From positions 122,586,088 to 122,650,087 of the forward strand of contig JALGPY010000002.1 in the NCBI GenBank assembly GCA_023055425.1: 64,000 nucleotides of DNA, given 5' to 3'. Every line of letters begins with the position of its first letter. The first letter of the stretch is position 1. The position numbers were made by a program, and so were the translations under genes. Of the stretch, positions 49,701-62,467 are shown piece after piece. This DNA is from Linanthus parryae (taxonomy: Eukaryota; Streptophyta; Magnoliopsida; Ericales; Polemoniaceae). The notes beneath the pieces are model-generated. The model did no database searches. It worked only from the letters and a program-made list of their open reading frames with translations, and had not been told where the DNA came from.

Positions 49701-52700
49701 AGTGGTTTGACCTAATGAACACCGCAACGTTAATTTTTTTAGATTAAGCATCGATTTTAGAGTTGGTCGATGACTTTATTGATCAAAAGTAGTGGTTTGA
49801 GCTAGTGGACACCATAACGTTAAAAATTAGAGATTAACCTTTGACTTTAGAGTTGGTCGGATGATTTATGTGACCAAAAGAAGTGGTTAGACCTAGTGGA
49901 CACCGCTGCGTTAAAGATTTGAGATTAACCTTTGACTTTAGAGTTTGTCGATGACTTTAGTTGCCAAAGTAGTGGTTTGAGCTACTGGACACTGCAACAT
50001 TAAAAAATTTCGATTAACCTTTGACTTTAGAGTTGGTCGATGACTTAAGTTGCCAAAGTAGTGGTTTGAGTAACTTGACACCGCAACGTTAACAAATTTT
50101 TGATTAACTTTTGACTTTAGAGTTGGTCGATGACTTTATTGGACCAAAAGTAGTGGTTTGACCTAATGGACACCATAACGTTAAACATTTGAGATTAACC
50201 GTGTACTTTAGAGTTGGACGATGACTTTGTTTGGTCAAAAGTAGTGGTTTGAGCTAGTGTTCACCGCAACGTTAAAAATTTGAGATTAACCTTTGACTTT
50301 AGACTTGGTCGATGACTTTATTTGACCAAAGTAGTGGTTGGAGATAGTGGACACCGCAACGTTAAAATTTTGCTATTAACCTTTGAATTTAGAGTTGGTT
50401 AGTGACTTCGTTTGACCAAATGTAGTGGTTTGACCTAGTGGACAACACAACGTTAAAAATTTGAGATTAACCTTGTACTTTAGAGTTGGACGATGACTTT
50501 GTTTGGTCAAAAGTAGTGGTTTGAGCTAGTGGTCACCGCAACGTTAAAAATCAAAGATTAACCTTTGAATTTAGAGTTGGTCGATGACTTTATTTGACCA
50601 AAATTAGTGGTTTTAGCTTGTGGACACTACAACGCTAAAAATTTGAGATCAACCTTTGACTTTGGAATTGGTCAATGACTGCATTTGTAAAAAGTAGTTG
50701 CTTGAGCTAGTGGACACGGCAACGTTAAAAATTTCAGATTAACCTTTGACTTTAGAGTTGGGATGACTTTATTTGAGTCAAAAGTAGTTGTTTGAGCTAG
50801 TGGACACCGCAACGTTAATAAATTTAGATTAACCTTTGACTTTAGAGTTGGTCGATGACTTTATTGACCAAAAGTAGTGGTTTGACCTAATGGACACCGC
50901 AACGTTTAATTTTTTAGATTAACCAGTGATTTTAGAGTTGGTTGATGACTTTATTTGACCAAAAGTAGTGGTTTGAGCTAGTGAACACCACAACGTTAAA
51001 AATTTGAGATTAACCGTTGACTTTAGAGTTGGTCGATGACTTATGTGACCAAAAGAAGTGGTTAGATCTAGTGGACATTGCGGCGTTAAAAATTTGAGAA
51101 TAACCTTTGACTTTGGAGTTGGTCGATGACTTTAGTTGCCAAAGTAGTGGTTTGAGCTACTGGACACTGCAACATTAAAAAATTTCGATTAACCTTTGAC
51201 TTTAGAGTTGGTCGATGACTTAAGTTGCCAAAGTAGTGGTTTGAGTAACTTGACACCGCGACGTTAACAAATTTTCGATTAACCTTTGACTTTAGAGTTG
51301 GTCGATGAATTTATTGGACCAAAAGTAGTGGTTTGACCTAGTGGACACCATAACGTTAAAAATTTGAGATTAACCGTGTACTTTAGAGTTGGACGATGAC
51401 TTTGTTTGGTCAAAAGTAGTGGTTTGAGCTAGTGGTCACCGCAACGTTAAAAATTTGAGATCAACCTTTGACTTTAGACTTAGTCGATGACTTTATTTGA
51501 CCAAAGTAGTGGTTTGAGCTAGTGGACAGCACAACGTTAAAATTTTGCTATTAACCTTTGACTTTAGAGTTGGTCGATGACTCTAGTTGCCAAAGTAGTG
51601 GTTTGAGCTACAAGACACAACAACGTTAAAAAATTTCGGTTAACCTTTGACTTTAGAGGTTGTCGATGACTTTATTGGACCAAAAGTAGTGGTTTGTCCT
51701 AGTGCACACCACAACGCTAAAAATTTAAGATTAACCTTGTCTTTTAGAGTTGGACGATGACTCTGTTTGGTCAAAAGTAGTGGTTTTGAGCTACTGGTCA
51801 CCGCAACGTTAAAAATTAGAGATTAACCTTTGACTTTAGAGTTGGTTGATGACTTTATGAGTCAAAGATGGTGGTTTGAGCTAGTGGACACCACAATGTT
51901 AATAAATTGAGATTAACCTTTGACTTTAGAGTTGGTTGATGACTTTTTTGACCAAAAGTAGTGGTTTGACCTAATGAACACCACAACGTTAATTTTTTTA
52001 GATTAACCAATTATTTTAGAGTTGGTCGATGACTTTATTGATCAAAAGTAGTGGTTTGAGCTAGTGGACACCATAACGTTAAAAATTTGAGATTAACCAG
52101 TGATTTTAGAGTTGGTCGATGACTTTATTTGACCAAAAGTAGTGGTTTGAGCTACAGGACACCACAACGTTAAAAATTTGAGATTAACCTTTGACTTTAG
52201 AATTGGTCGATGACTTATGTGACCAAAAGAAGTGGTTAGACCTAGTGGACATTGCGGCGTTAAAAATTTGAGAATAACCTTTGACTTTAGAGTTGGTCGA
52301 TGACTCTAGTTGCCAAAGTAGTGGTTTGAGCTACAAGACACCGCAACGTTAAAAAATTTCGATTAACCTTTGACTTTAGAGGTTGTCGATGACTTTATTA
52401 GACCAAAAGTAGTGGTTTGTCCTAGTGCACACCACAACGTTAAAAATTTAAGATTAACCTTGTACTTTAGAGTTGGACGATGACTCTGTTTGGTCAAAAG
52501 TAGTGGTTTGAGCTAGTGGTCACCGCACCGTTAAAAATTTGAGATAGACCTTTGACTTTAGAGTTGGTCGATGACTTTAGTTGCAAAAGTAGTGGTTTGA
52601 GTTACTGGACACCGCAACGTTAAAAAATCGATCAACCTTTGACTTTAGAGTTGGTCAATGACTTTATTGGACCAAAAGTAGTGGTTAGACCTAGTGGACA

Positions 52701-53588
52701 CCACAACGTTTAAAAATTTGAGATTAACCTTGTAATTTACAGTTGGACGATGACTTTGTTTGGTCAAAAGTAGTGGTTTGAGCTAGTGGTCACCGCAACG
52801 TTAAAAATTTGAGATTAACCTTTGACTTTAGACATGGTCGATGACTTTATTTGACCAAAAGTAGTGGTTTGACCTAGTGGACACCGCAACGTTAAAAATT
52901 AAAGATTAACCTTTGAATTAGAGTTGGTCGATGACTTTATTTGACCAAAATTAGAGGTTTGAGCTTGGGTACACTGCAACGCTAAAAGTTTGAGATCAAC
53001 ATTTGACTTTGGAATTGGTCAATGACTACATTTTGTAAAAAGTAGTGGCTTGAGCTAGTGGATACGGTAACGTTAAAAATTTGAGATTAACCTTTGACTT
53101 CAGAGTTGGGATGAATTTATTTGAGTCAAAGATAGTGGTTTGAGCTAATGGACACCGCAAAGTTCATAAATTGAGATTAACCTTTGACTTTAGAGTTGGT
53201 CGATGACTTTATTGACCAAAAGTAGTGGTTTGACCTAATGGACACCGCAACGTTTAATTTTTTAGATTAACCAGTGATTTTAGAGTAGGTCGATGACTTT
53301 ATTTGACCATAAGTAGTGGTTTGAGCTAGTGGACACCACAACGTTAAAAAATTGAGACTTTAGAGTTGGTCGATGACTTATGTGACCAAAATAAGTGGTT
53401 AGACCTAGTGGACATTGCGGCGTTAAAAATTTGAGAATAACCTTTGACTTTAGAGTTGGTCGATGACTCTAGTTGCCAAATTAGTGGTTTGAGCTACAAG
53501 ACACCGCAACGTTAAAAAAATTCGATTAACCTTTGACTTTAGAGGTTGTCGATGACTTTATTGGACCAAAAGTAGTGGTTTGTCCTAG
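46753..53588. repeat. Satellite array C, right piece (irregular HOR)
   Basis: The same monomers, but with order and spacing disturbed. The ATTGCGGCG monomer recurs at about 48652, 51076, 52251 and 53413 (2424, 1175 and 1162 bp apart). Individual monomers are more divergent than in arrays A and B. Near 52580-52840 there are monomers with GTTGCAAAAG and TGTAATTTACAG, which otherwise occur only in the left part of array A. The satellite ends inside a monomer (after TTTGTCCTAG) at 53588, where LINE 3 sequence begins. Confidence 0.95.
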
Positions 53589-56500
53589 GAGAGGTAAGCA
53601 CTAGCTTACTCTCTCCCTCTTTTGTAGTATCTCCATGATTAGTTGTGCATGGAATACTAGGGGTCTTAATGACCCCATTAGACAAACTGATGTGAGATCC
53701 ATTATTAAGGATCATAAGCTGAGCCTGATTGGCCTTTTGGAGACCAAAGTGAAGTTGGTGAATGTAGATAGAGTTGCCAGAGCTATCAATAATAACTGGT
53801 CCTTTTGTCATAATCTTGTTCATCATCCTCTTGGTAGATTGCTTATTCTTTGGAATCCCAGAGATGTTCAACTTCGATGTTTATTGTCAACCTCTCAGCT
53901 TATCCACTGTAAAGTTACCAACTTGAATGACAATGTGGTTAGTCATATCACCTTTGTCTATGGCTTCAATGACCACCTAGCCAGAAGACAACTTTGGACT
54001 GATTTGTGCACCATTGCTGCTACCTCAAATCAGCTGCCATGGCTAGTTCTTGGAGACTTTAATGCTCCTAGAGTCATAAGTGACAAGTTAGGTGGCTATA
54101 ACTCCTGGCCAGCTCAGATGGGAACCCAGTTTACACCAAGATAGACAGGGCTATTGTCAATTCCAGCTGGGATGACCAATACCCCCTCTCCTTTGTGAAT
54201 TATTCTCACATGTTGACTACTGATCATACTCCACTTATTGTGTTTACAGGGAATAACCAGCTGCAAGTGGGAAAAACTTTCAGATTCTTTGACATGTGGG
54301 CTAAGCACACTGACTACCCCCAGCTCATTAAGAATATCTGGGATGCTCCATGCCCTGGATCACATCAATTCAAGGTCACCACTAAGCTCAAGGTTCTGAA
54401 ACAGCATCTCAAAAACTTCAATAGGGCTCATTTCCAGAACATTACCAACAGAACTCAGATCAGCAGACAAGAGCTGGAGGATTGTCAGACAGCTATTGAC
54501 TCTGACCCCACCAACTTAGCCCTCAAAGAAGAAGAAAGAACCCTAATCAAGGCCTATGTGAACATTGCAGCTGCTGAGGAAAGCTTCTACAAGCAGAAAT
54601 CCAGAGACAAGTGGATCAATTTGGGAGATAAAAACACTGCTTACTTTTTCAGAGTTGTTAAATCCAAAAATGCCAGGAACAGAATTGCCACTATCATTAA
54701 TGGAGCTGGTAGACTCATCACTGATCCCAAGGAGGTACAAAATGAGTTTGTACAGCACTTCAAGGACTTATTGGGATGTGAAGGTGGTAGTTTTAATGTG
54801 AACCAAGCTGATATTGACCCTTTCATCAGATACAAGCTCAACAATAGCCAGCAGCTCTCTTTGCTAAGACCTGTAACCAGAGAAGAAATCATTGCCACAT
54901 TTAAATCTCTGCCCCCTAAAAAGGCCCCAGGCCCAGATGGCTACCCAGCTAGCTTTTTCAATCTGAGCTGGGACACAGTGGGACATGATGCAGTGGAGGC
55001 AGTTATGGAATTCTTTGCAACTGGCAAGCTTTTGAAGACCATAAACACTACAGCTATTGCTCTTGTCCCCAAAGTTGAGTGCCCTACCAAAGTTACAGAG
55101 TACAGGCCTATTTCATGTTGCAATACTACTTATAAAGTAGTTTCCAAAGTCATTGCCAATAGACTTAAAGAGGTACTTCCACATCTCATTCACCCTTCTC
55201 AGTCTGCATTTATTTCTGGGAGGAAAATCTCAGATAATGTCTTTCGGTCCCAAGAATTGCTTAGAAGCTACCACCTCAACACACATGGTCAAAGATGTGC
55301 CATGAAGATTGACCTAATGAAGGCCTATGATCATGTCAATTGGCAAATTTTATTTGCTGTCCTTCACTGTATGCACTTTCCCCAAGCTTTTATTAACTGG
55401 ATTCAAGAATGTGTGTGTACAACAGCTTTTTCTGTGTCCATTAATGGTACCCTACATGGGTTCTTCAAAGGGACTAGAGGCTTAAGGGAAGGGGACCCCC
55501 TGTCCCCTTACCTCTTTGTGATTGTCATGGAGGTTTTGTCTGGAATCCTCCATCACTTTTCTACTCTCCCTAACTTCAGCTACCATTGGAGATGTAAGGA
55601 GGAGAAGATCATTAATTTATGCTTTGCTGATGATCTAATGATCTTTCTGTAAAGCTGATTTAGCTTCTACTACCATCATCAAGGAGGGTTTACAGATCTT
55701 CAGTTCCCTATCCGGTTTACACCCTAATCCCACAAAGAGCAACATTTACTTGTCAGGGGTTGACAACACCACTGGTTCCCAGATTAAGGACTGTCTGTCC
55801 TTTCCTCTTGGAACTTTACCCATCAGATACTTAGGGGTCCCCCTCATAACCACCAAGCTCAAATATGTGGACTGTATCCCTATTATGGATATAATTACTC
55901 AGAGAATCAAGTCCTGGACTGCAAAATATTTGTCTTATGCAGGGAGAGTTCAAATTGTCAAGACTATGCTTTTTTCCCTCCAAGTCTACTGGGCCTCTAC
56001 CTTTATTCTCCCTTCTAAGGTACATCAGGACATGGAGGTGCTGATGAGAAAATTCCTATGGACTGGCCAACAAATGAAACATACAGGAGCTAAAATCAGC
56101 TGGGACAATGTCTGCCTACCTTATGAGGAAGGTGGTTTAGGCATTAAGAAAACCAAAACCTGGAACAAAGCTGCTCTAGGTAAACACTTATGGGCTCTTG
56201 TTTCTAACTGTCAAAGCTCTTATTGGGTCAAATGGGTCCATACCCACCTTCTCAAAGGCAGATCCATATGGAGAATCTCTTGCCCAGGTGAAGCCTCTTG
56301 GATATGGAGGAAGTTACTAAGTTTGAGAGAAACTTATAGGCCTCATATTAAACATTGTGTGGGGAATGGTATGAAGACTTTTTTGTGGTATGATAATTGG
56401 CTTCCTTGTGGTCCTATTCTCAGTATCACTAATGAAAGGGTTATGTATGAAGCTGCCCTTGACAAGGATGCTAGAGTTTGCAGAATTATCACCCAAGACC

Positions 56501-57228
56501 AATGGCTTTGGCCTAGTCCACAAGGGCTCTATATGAGTGACATTGTGGGTTACACTGATGGTATGCAGCCTCATGAAGACACTGAAGATTCTGTGAAGTG
56601 GCTAGCTGACTCTAGTGGTTCTTTTACCACTCTCTCTGCCTGGCACTTGATTAGAGAAAGAACTGAGAAGATTAGATGGACTCATCTGTGTTGGCACAAA
56701 CTCAGGGTCCCAAGATTCTCATTTATCCTCTGGCTGGGAATACAACAAAGACTGAGTACTCAAGACAAGCTAGTTGCTTGGGGAGTCACTCAAAACAACC
56801 AATGCTATCTTTGCAATAGCTCTCCAGAAAACCATGTTCACCTATTCAGAGATTGCAGTTTTACCACATGTATCTGGGATTTCTTTGACATCAACCATGA
56901 CCATTCCAGTCCCTGGTCTGCTTGGATTAATAGGCTCAGCAGTGATTGGAAATGTTCCAGCAAAACCATGATGCTTTTTAGATTGTGTTTTGCTGCAGGT
57001 TTCTACTGTATTTGGCAGGAGAGAAACCAAAGATGATTTGAGGGGAAGAAATGTACAGTTCAAGCTGTAATTAGGAAAATTAGTTTGGCTATTAGAGCTA
57101 AAATGGAAGATTCTAGTCTAGTTTTTCAAAATATTCAGTTAGCTAGATTCTGGGGTGTTGTTTAACCCTGTTTTTGCCTGGCAGTTGTTAGCTTGTTAGC
57201 TTGTAGGTTTCTTCTACCTGCTATGTAG
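53589..57228 (+). mobile_element. LINE 3: family B LINE, missing both ends
   Basis: The sequence starts in the last few codons of ORF1, runs through ORF2 and about 60 nt of 3' UTR, then meets LINE 4 in the opposite orientation. No polyA or duplication is found. ORF2 begins MISCAWNTRGLNDP and resembles LINE 4 and LINE 5 more than LINE 1 and LINE 2, so I group 3-5 as family B. The right boundary (about 57228) is approximate. Confidence 0.88.
53635..57164 (+). pseudogene. LINE 3 ORF2, multiply disrupted
   Basis: Endonuclease start at ATG 53635, with LLETKV and GDFNAPR. At about 54120-54130 an internal deletion of roughly 90 bp plus a frame change removes the segment between GYNSWPAQM and the NPVYTKIDRA equivalent. 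TTDHTPL follows. RT has DLMKAYDHVNW, LREGDPLSPYLF and FADDL. A +1 frameshift lies directly after FADDLMIF (about 55645-55650). The zf-RVT region (LCWH, PRFSFILWLGI, CYLC...H..LFRDC) is intact. TGA at 57034-57036 falls after QERNQR, and the frame then continues about 42 codons to TAA at 57162-57164. This is a dead copy. Confidence 0.9.
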
Positions 57229-60200
57229 TGATTCATTTCCAGAGTTACAGAAGCAACAAACATTGGTGTGAACCACTCCCCACTGTAGTAATCTATCCAA
57301 AGTATTAAGTCTTTGTTGGATAGCAAGCCAGAGAATAAAAGAGTACCTTGGGATATGCCATTTGTGACAACAGAGGTGAGACCAATTGACAGGAGGCACA
57401 TGGGCTCTGATGAGTTGCCAAGCAGAGTGTGTAGTGTAAGAACCACTGGGGTCAGCAGTCCAGGTTATGGAATCAGGGGACTCACAAGGGGAAGGGAGGT
57501 CATCAGTGAGGTGGATGATGTCTCTCATATAGTGACCATTGGGGCTAGGCCATTGCCAATGATAAGAAGAAATGATCTCACAAACTTTTGCATCTTTGGG
57601 AAGAGCAGCTTCAAAGAGAATTCTCTCATTAACATGGGGGAGAATAGGACCACCTGGCAACCAGTTGTCATACCAAAGAGAAGTGTTTCTGCCATTGCAA
57701 ACAGAGTGGTGTATATGCAGCCTATAAGTTTATCTTAAGCTCAAGATCTTTCTCCAAATCCAGGAGGGATTTGAAGGGCATTTAATTCTCCAAAAAACTC
57801 TGCCCTTAATCAAATGGGTATACACCCAAGAACACCAATAAGAGGATTGGTTATGGGTACCAATGGCCCACAGATGCTTCCCAATAGCTGCCTTGTTCCA
57901 AGTTTTAGAGTCTTTGATGCCTAGACCACCCTCATTGTAAGGCAAGCAGACCTGGCTCCAACAAACTTTAGCCCCTGTGCTCTGCAAATCAGTGCCTGTC
58001 CACAAGAATTTACAAAACAGAGATTGCATTTCTTTGTGAATTTTAGCTGGAAGGATAAAGGTGGAAGACCAATACACTTGAAGAGAGAATAGCATAGTCT
58101 TAATAAGTTGCACTCTCCCAGCAAAAGAGAGGTACTTGACAGTCCAGTTGGAGATTTTGTGAGTGATTTTGTCAATGAGGCCTTTACAATCCAAATAACT
58201 GAGCTTGGTAGAGATAAGAGGAACTCCCAAATATTTAATGGGGAGGGAGCCAATCTCATAGTGGAGGAGCTGTTGAATCTGGTGGCTAACACAGTCATGG
58301 ACACCAGAGAAGAACAAGTTGCTCTTGTGGGGATTAGCTGTGAGACCAGACAAGGCAGAGAAGGTAGAGAGGCTGTGGTGGATAACTTGAGCTGAGCTTA
58401 CATCCCCTTTACAGAACACCATAAGGTCATCAGCAAAACAGAGGTTAATAATCTTCTCCTCCTTGCATCTCCAGTGATAAGAGAAGGCAGGGCTAGAAGC
58501 AGCATAAGAATGAAGAATACCAGAGAAGACTTCCATAATGAGCACAAAGAGGTAAGGGGACAGGGGGTCCCCTTGCCTCAGGCCTCTAGTTCCTCTGAAA
58601 AAGCCAAATAAAGAGCCATTGATGGCAACTGAGAAGGAGGTAGAGAAAACACATTGTTGAATCCAAGCAATGAAGATAGCAGGGAAGCCCATACAGTGGA
58701 GGGTAGAGAGAAGAAACCCCCAATTAACAGTGTCATAAGCCTTCATGAGGTCAATTTTCATGGCACATCTAGCTCCATGAGAATTCAGGTGGTAGTTTCT
58801 CATGAGTTCCTGGGATAGAAAGATGTTATCAGAGATTTTCCTTCCCCTAATAAAAGTAGACTGGGACTTGTGGATAAGGTTGGGGAGTACAGCAGTGAGT
58901 CTGTTAGCAATGACTTTGGAAATAACCTTATAAGGGGTGTTGCAGCAAGATATAGGTTTGTAATCAGCTACTCTTCTAGGAGAAGTAGTTTTGGGAATAA
59001 GAGCAATGGAGGTGGTATTCATGGCTTTGAGTAGATGGCCAGTAGCAAAGAACTCCAAGAAAGTGTCAACAAGATCAGCCTGCACATTTTCCCCACTAGC
59101 TTTAAAGAAACTGGAAGGATACCCATCAGGTCCAGGGGCTTTGTGTGGAGGGAGAGAGTGAAGTGTCTGCTCAATTTCCTGTCTAGTAATGGCTCTTACT
59201 AGGCTCTGCTGCTGTTCCTGGGAAAGAGTGCTTCTGATAAAGGGTTGGATCAGCTCCTGGTTTACAGCAAAGCTACCCTCATCTGGGCCAAGAAGATTCT
59301 GATAATATCTGACAAATTCAGCTCTAACTTCATCCAGATTAGTCAGTAATCTCCCTTGCTCATCCTCAATAGTAGTAATTCTGGTTCTGGCTTCCCTATT
59401 CTTAACAGATTTGAAGAAAAAACTGGTGTTTTTATCTCCTAGGTTGAGCTACTTCTCCCTTGACTTTTGCTTGTAGAAACTTTCTTCAGCTCTGGCCATT
59501 TTAGCATATTCAGTAGCAGCTTTCTTCTCCTCCTCTCTAGCAGTGACATCAGTGGGATGGAGATCAATAAAACTCTGACATTGCTCAAGTTTAGCTTTAC
59601 AGGTAGCCACTCTTTCAGAGATATTGTTGAAGTGCTGTTTGTTGAGGCTTTTGAGAGGCTGTTTAAGGGTTTTGAGTTTTTGAATGAGACAAGCTTGCTT
59701 ATGTCCCCTAAAAGGTTGATTCCAGGTGTTGGAGATAGTGGAGATGTAATCTCTATGTAGAATCCACATGTCAAAGAATTTGAAAGTCTTCCCTGGGCTA
59801 GGCTGAGCCACTCCAGTATCCACCACAATGGGGGTGTGATCAGAGGTAAGCATGGCTGTGTATTTAGCAGAAGAGGAGGGCAAAGCAGTGTCCCATTCAG
59901 AATTGATTAAAGCTCTATCAATCTTGGTGGAGAGGGGATTTGAAGAGCTTTTGTTGATCCAAGTGAAGTGGTAGCCAGTAGATCTCAAATCCAGCAATTC
60001 ACAGTCAATAATGCAGGAGTTGAATTCCTCACAGTGAGCAGGCCTTCTGGAATAGCCTTCAAGCTTATCATGGATGTATCTGGGGCATTAAAATCTCCCA
60101 AAATAATCCAAGGGGAAAGCATGTTAGGAGCAGTTCCTTTGAGGAAGTTCCAAATCTGTCTTCTTGCAATGTAATCATTCATCCCATAGATAAAAGTAAC

Positions 60201-60512
60201 AAAGAAAGTGTTATTGGTGGCAAGGTGCAAGACCTCACAGTGGGTCCATTGAGCAGAAGAGTGGAGGACAGAGAGCTTGATATCCAAGGGATTCCATAAG
60301 ATGACAATCCTCCCAAGAGGATGATGCTGCAAGTTGTGAAAAAAGTCCCTCCTTCGTTGGATGTTATTAACAACAGAGTCAATGTTAGGCACTTTAACTT
60401 TAGTTTCAAGGAGACCAAAAAGAGATAATCTATGCTCCTGAATCATATTTCTAACATCAAATTGTCTAATGGGGTCATTAAGGCCCCTAGTGTTCCATGC
60501 ACTAAAATACAT
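57229..60512 (-). pseudogene. LINE 4 ORF2, frameshifted, two stops, 3' end missing
   Basis: ATG at 60512 gives MYFSAWNTRGLND. Endonuclease motifs are LLETKV, GDFNAP and SDHTPI. A 1-nt frame change lies at about 60060-60080, just after GDFNAP. TAG at 59449-59451 replaces a Trp before LNLGDKN. RT is open from there: SQSTFIRGR, DLMKAYDTVNW, GLRQGDPLSPYLF, FADDL. TAA at 57730-57732 replaces the Glu of LSLRETY in LINE 3. The frame continues through the start of zf-RVT (LCCH, PRYSFILWLAI, CCFC) and is cut at the junction with LINE 3. Confidence 0.9.
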
Positions 60513-60550
60513 AAACACTACAAAATGAGACAAAAGAGGGAGGTAGAGAA

Positions 60551-62351
60551 CTACCTCCTACCCTTGGAGCCCTGCCTAGCCCTTGGGTTAAGCCTTGAAG
60601 TTTGACCACTTCTTCTAGCAGCAGTTATATTTGGTGTGCTTGGGGAAGACTGTTTCTTGTTTTTCTTCTTCTTAGTGACTGGTGTCCACAGTTCCTCAGT
60701 ATTTATTGTTGTTGGATGGCTGTCAGAAGTGGTGGCAATTTGAGAGCTGTTCTTGAGCATGATAGGTTGCAGCTCCTCAAGGCCCTGTATGGGTGAGTTG
60801 TCAATAGACAGGGGTGTAGGGGTTAGCTCCTTGGTGTGGCTCAGAGACTGGGACTGAGTCAGGGGCTCAGCAGGTGAGGGTGTGGGGGTGAAACCATGGG
60901 TATCACTAGCATACTCCCCTATCTGGGGTGTGTCAAAGAGGCCATCCTCCTTGTCTTGCTCATACACTTCCTCATCACTGCTAGGTTCAAAAGCTTCATC
61001 TTCAGAATGTTCAAGTGCTGTAAACCTGGATGTGGTGGGGACAGGCTTTGACATTTCCATGAGCTGATCCATGACATTTCTCTGCCCATCAATAATTATA
61101 GGCTTGGAGATGGATCTCCAGGGTTCAGGGGTAGGACCAAGGTTAGGAGCAGGTTCAGGTTCAGGTCCTTTAGGAGGCTGAGAAGGGCTGGCCTTGGTGT
61201 GCTCAGTAGTTGGTGTAGGGCTTGAAGTGTTTAGGATAGGGTTGGCAGGACTACTGTTTCCAGTTTTGTTATCTTCAACATTAATGGCTCCCTTCTTAGG
61301 CTTCCATTCCTGTCTTGTAGGACATTTGTGACCAAAGACATGACAAGTACTACATACTTGGGGAAGGGGAGGCACCTCTACAAATACATCAACTTCCTCA
61401 CCAAATTCATCAAAAGCCCTAAACTGTGGTGGTATAACCGTTTTAGTGTCAATTTCAATGCACACTCTTGCAAAAGAAATTCTAGTCCTCTTCTTGGTTT
61501 GCCTGTCAGCACATAAGGGTTTAGCAAAGGGGCTACAAACATAGCCTAAGCCCTCCTCATCCCATAGCTCAATGGGGAGGTTGTACATTTTGATCCAAAT
61601 AGTTATTCGTTGATGGTTCACTTTGGACATATTGAGCATGGGAGTCCACTGCTTGATCATCAAGGGTCTGCTCCCGATGTGCCAGGGGCCTCCTTCCAAG
61701 ACCTGAAGGCATTCGTCCACTGTATCAAAGTGAAATAAGTAGACTCCCTCTTCATTTGCTTGAACAGCTCTAAGCCCTGCTTTCCCCCAAAGCTTCTCAA
61801 CCTGCTGCTTCATGAAGGAGAAAGCAAATTTCTTCCCCAAAGTGTAGCCCACTAAACAAGAGACAAATCTCGATTTCTTTTGAAACGTTTCTGAGGAAGA
61901 AGAAGTTTACCATCAATGATTTTGGCCTCAGGGTTGTACCTTAGCTTAATCCCACTGCTAATGCCTGCAGAGGCTCTTTCTTTCCAGGAGGAAGGGGGAG
62001 GGGTTCCTGGTGAGGGATATCAGCTTGGCCAGGGAGGGGAGGGAATTCACTCACCTTTGGTTGGTCATGGTCCTTGAGGGGAACTTCGCACGAGAAGGAT
62101 GGGAGGAAACTGGGGTGAATGGTGCGAGGTTCAGATCTGGGTTTGGAGTTTGAGCTGCTGCTGGTAGCTCCTGCTTGAGAAGTCAGTTCCTCTTCTCGAC
62201 GGGGGTGTGGGTAAGGGGTTGGGGGGCCTCCAGTAACACGGTCAATAGCGGCTAGATCCACCGTAGGGTGTTTGCCGCTCGAATGTCCCCCGGACATTTC
62301 TCCGGTGTCAAAGAGGGTTGTCACCAAGTCCTCAGAACATAATCGATCCAT
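60551..62351 (-). pseudogene. LINE 4 ORF1 (DUF4283-like plus CCHC knuckle), two frameshifts
   Basis: ATG at 62351 (MDRLCSEDLV) starts a Pro/Ser/Gly-rich N-terminus that stays open to 61941. Homology to LINE 1 ORF1 passes to a second frame at about 61975-61990 (IKLRYNPEAKIIDGKLLLP) and to a third at about 61880, leading into the DUF4283-like region (VGYTLGKKFAFSF, GPWHIGSRPLMIKQW). Then come the knuckle CSTCHVFGHKC, a long Pro/Ser/acidic linker and a basic end (RQGSKGRR). The function would be RNA binding and particle assembly, as for LINE 1 ORF1. The stop is 38 nt before the ORF2 ATG. Confidence 0.88.
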
Positions 62352-62467
62352 GTGTTTAAAGAAAGAGAAGAGAGATCATAAGGAGATGAAGAAATAATCA
62401 ACAAGAATCTCACATTCACTCAGCAGGGATCTAGGGATTTAGATCTTCATCTGAGGTTGCTAGAAAA
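62352..62467 (-). other. LINE 4 5' UTR
   Basis: About 115 nt of A/T- and purine-rich leader upstream of the ORF1 ATG. It is much shorter than the 268 nt of LINE 1, so some of it may be missing at the LINE 5 junction. Confidence 0.5.

Larger units (their letters stand above)
57229..62467 (-). mobile_element. LINE 4: family B LINE, complete 5' part, lacking its 3' end
   Basis: The minus-strand element has a 5' UTR, ORF1 and ORF2. It ends inside the zf-RVT region of ORF2 at about 57229, so the last part of ORF2, the 3' UTR and the polyA tail are absent. Because target-primed insertion starts at the 3' end, this loss must be a later deletion or rearrangement. The boundary with LINE 5 near 62467 is approximate, and no target-site duplication is recognised. 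Confidence 0.88.

Noticed and set aside
53589..62467. Twin-priming (5' inversion of a single LINE insertion) to explain LINE 3 and LINE 4
   Set aside because: In twin priming the two pieces are complementary parts of one element. Here both carry overlapping, diverged ORF2 sequence, so they are separate copies.
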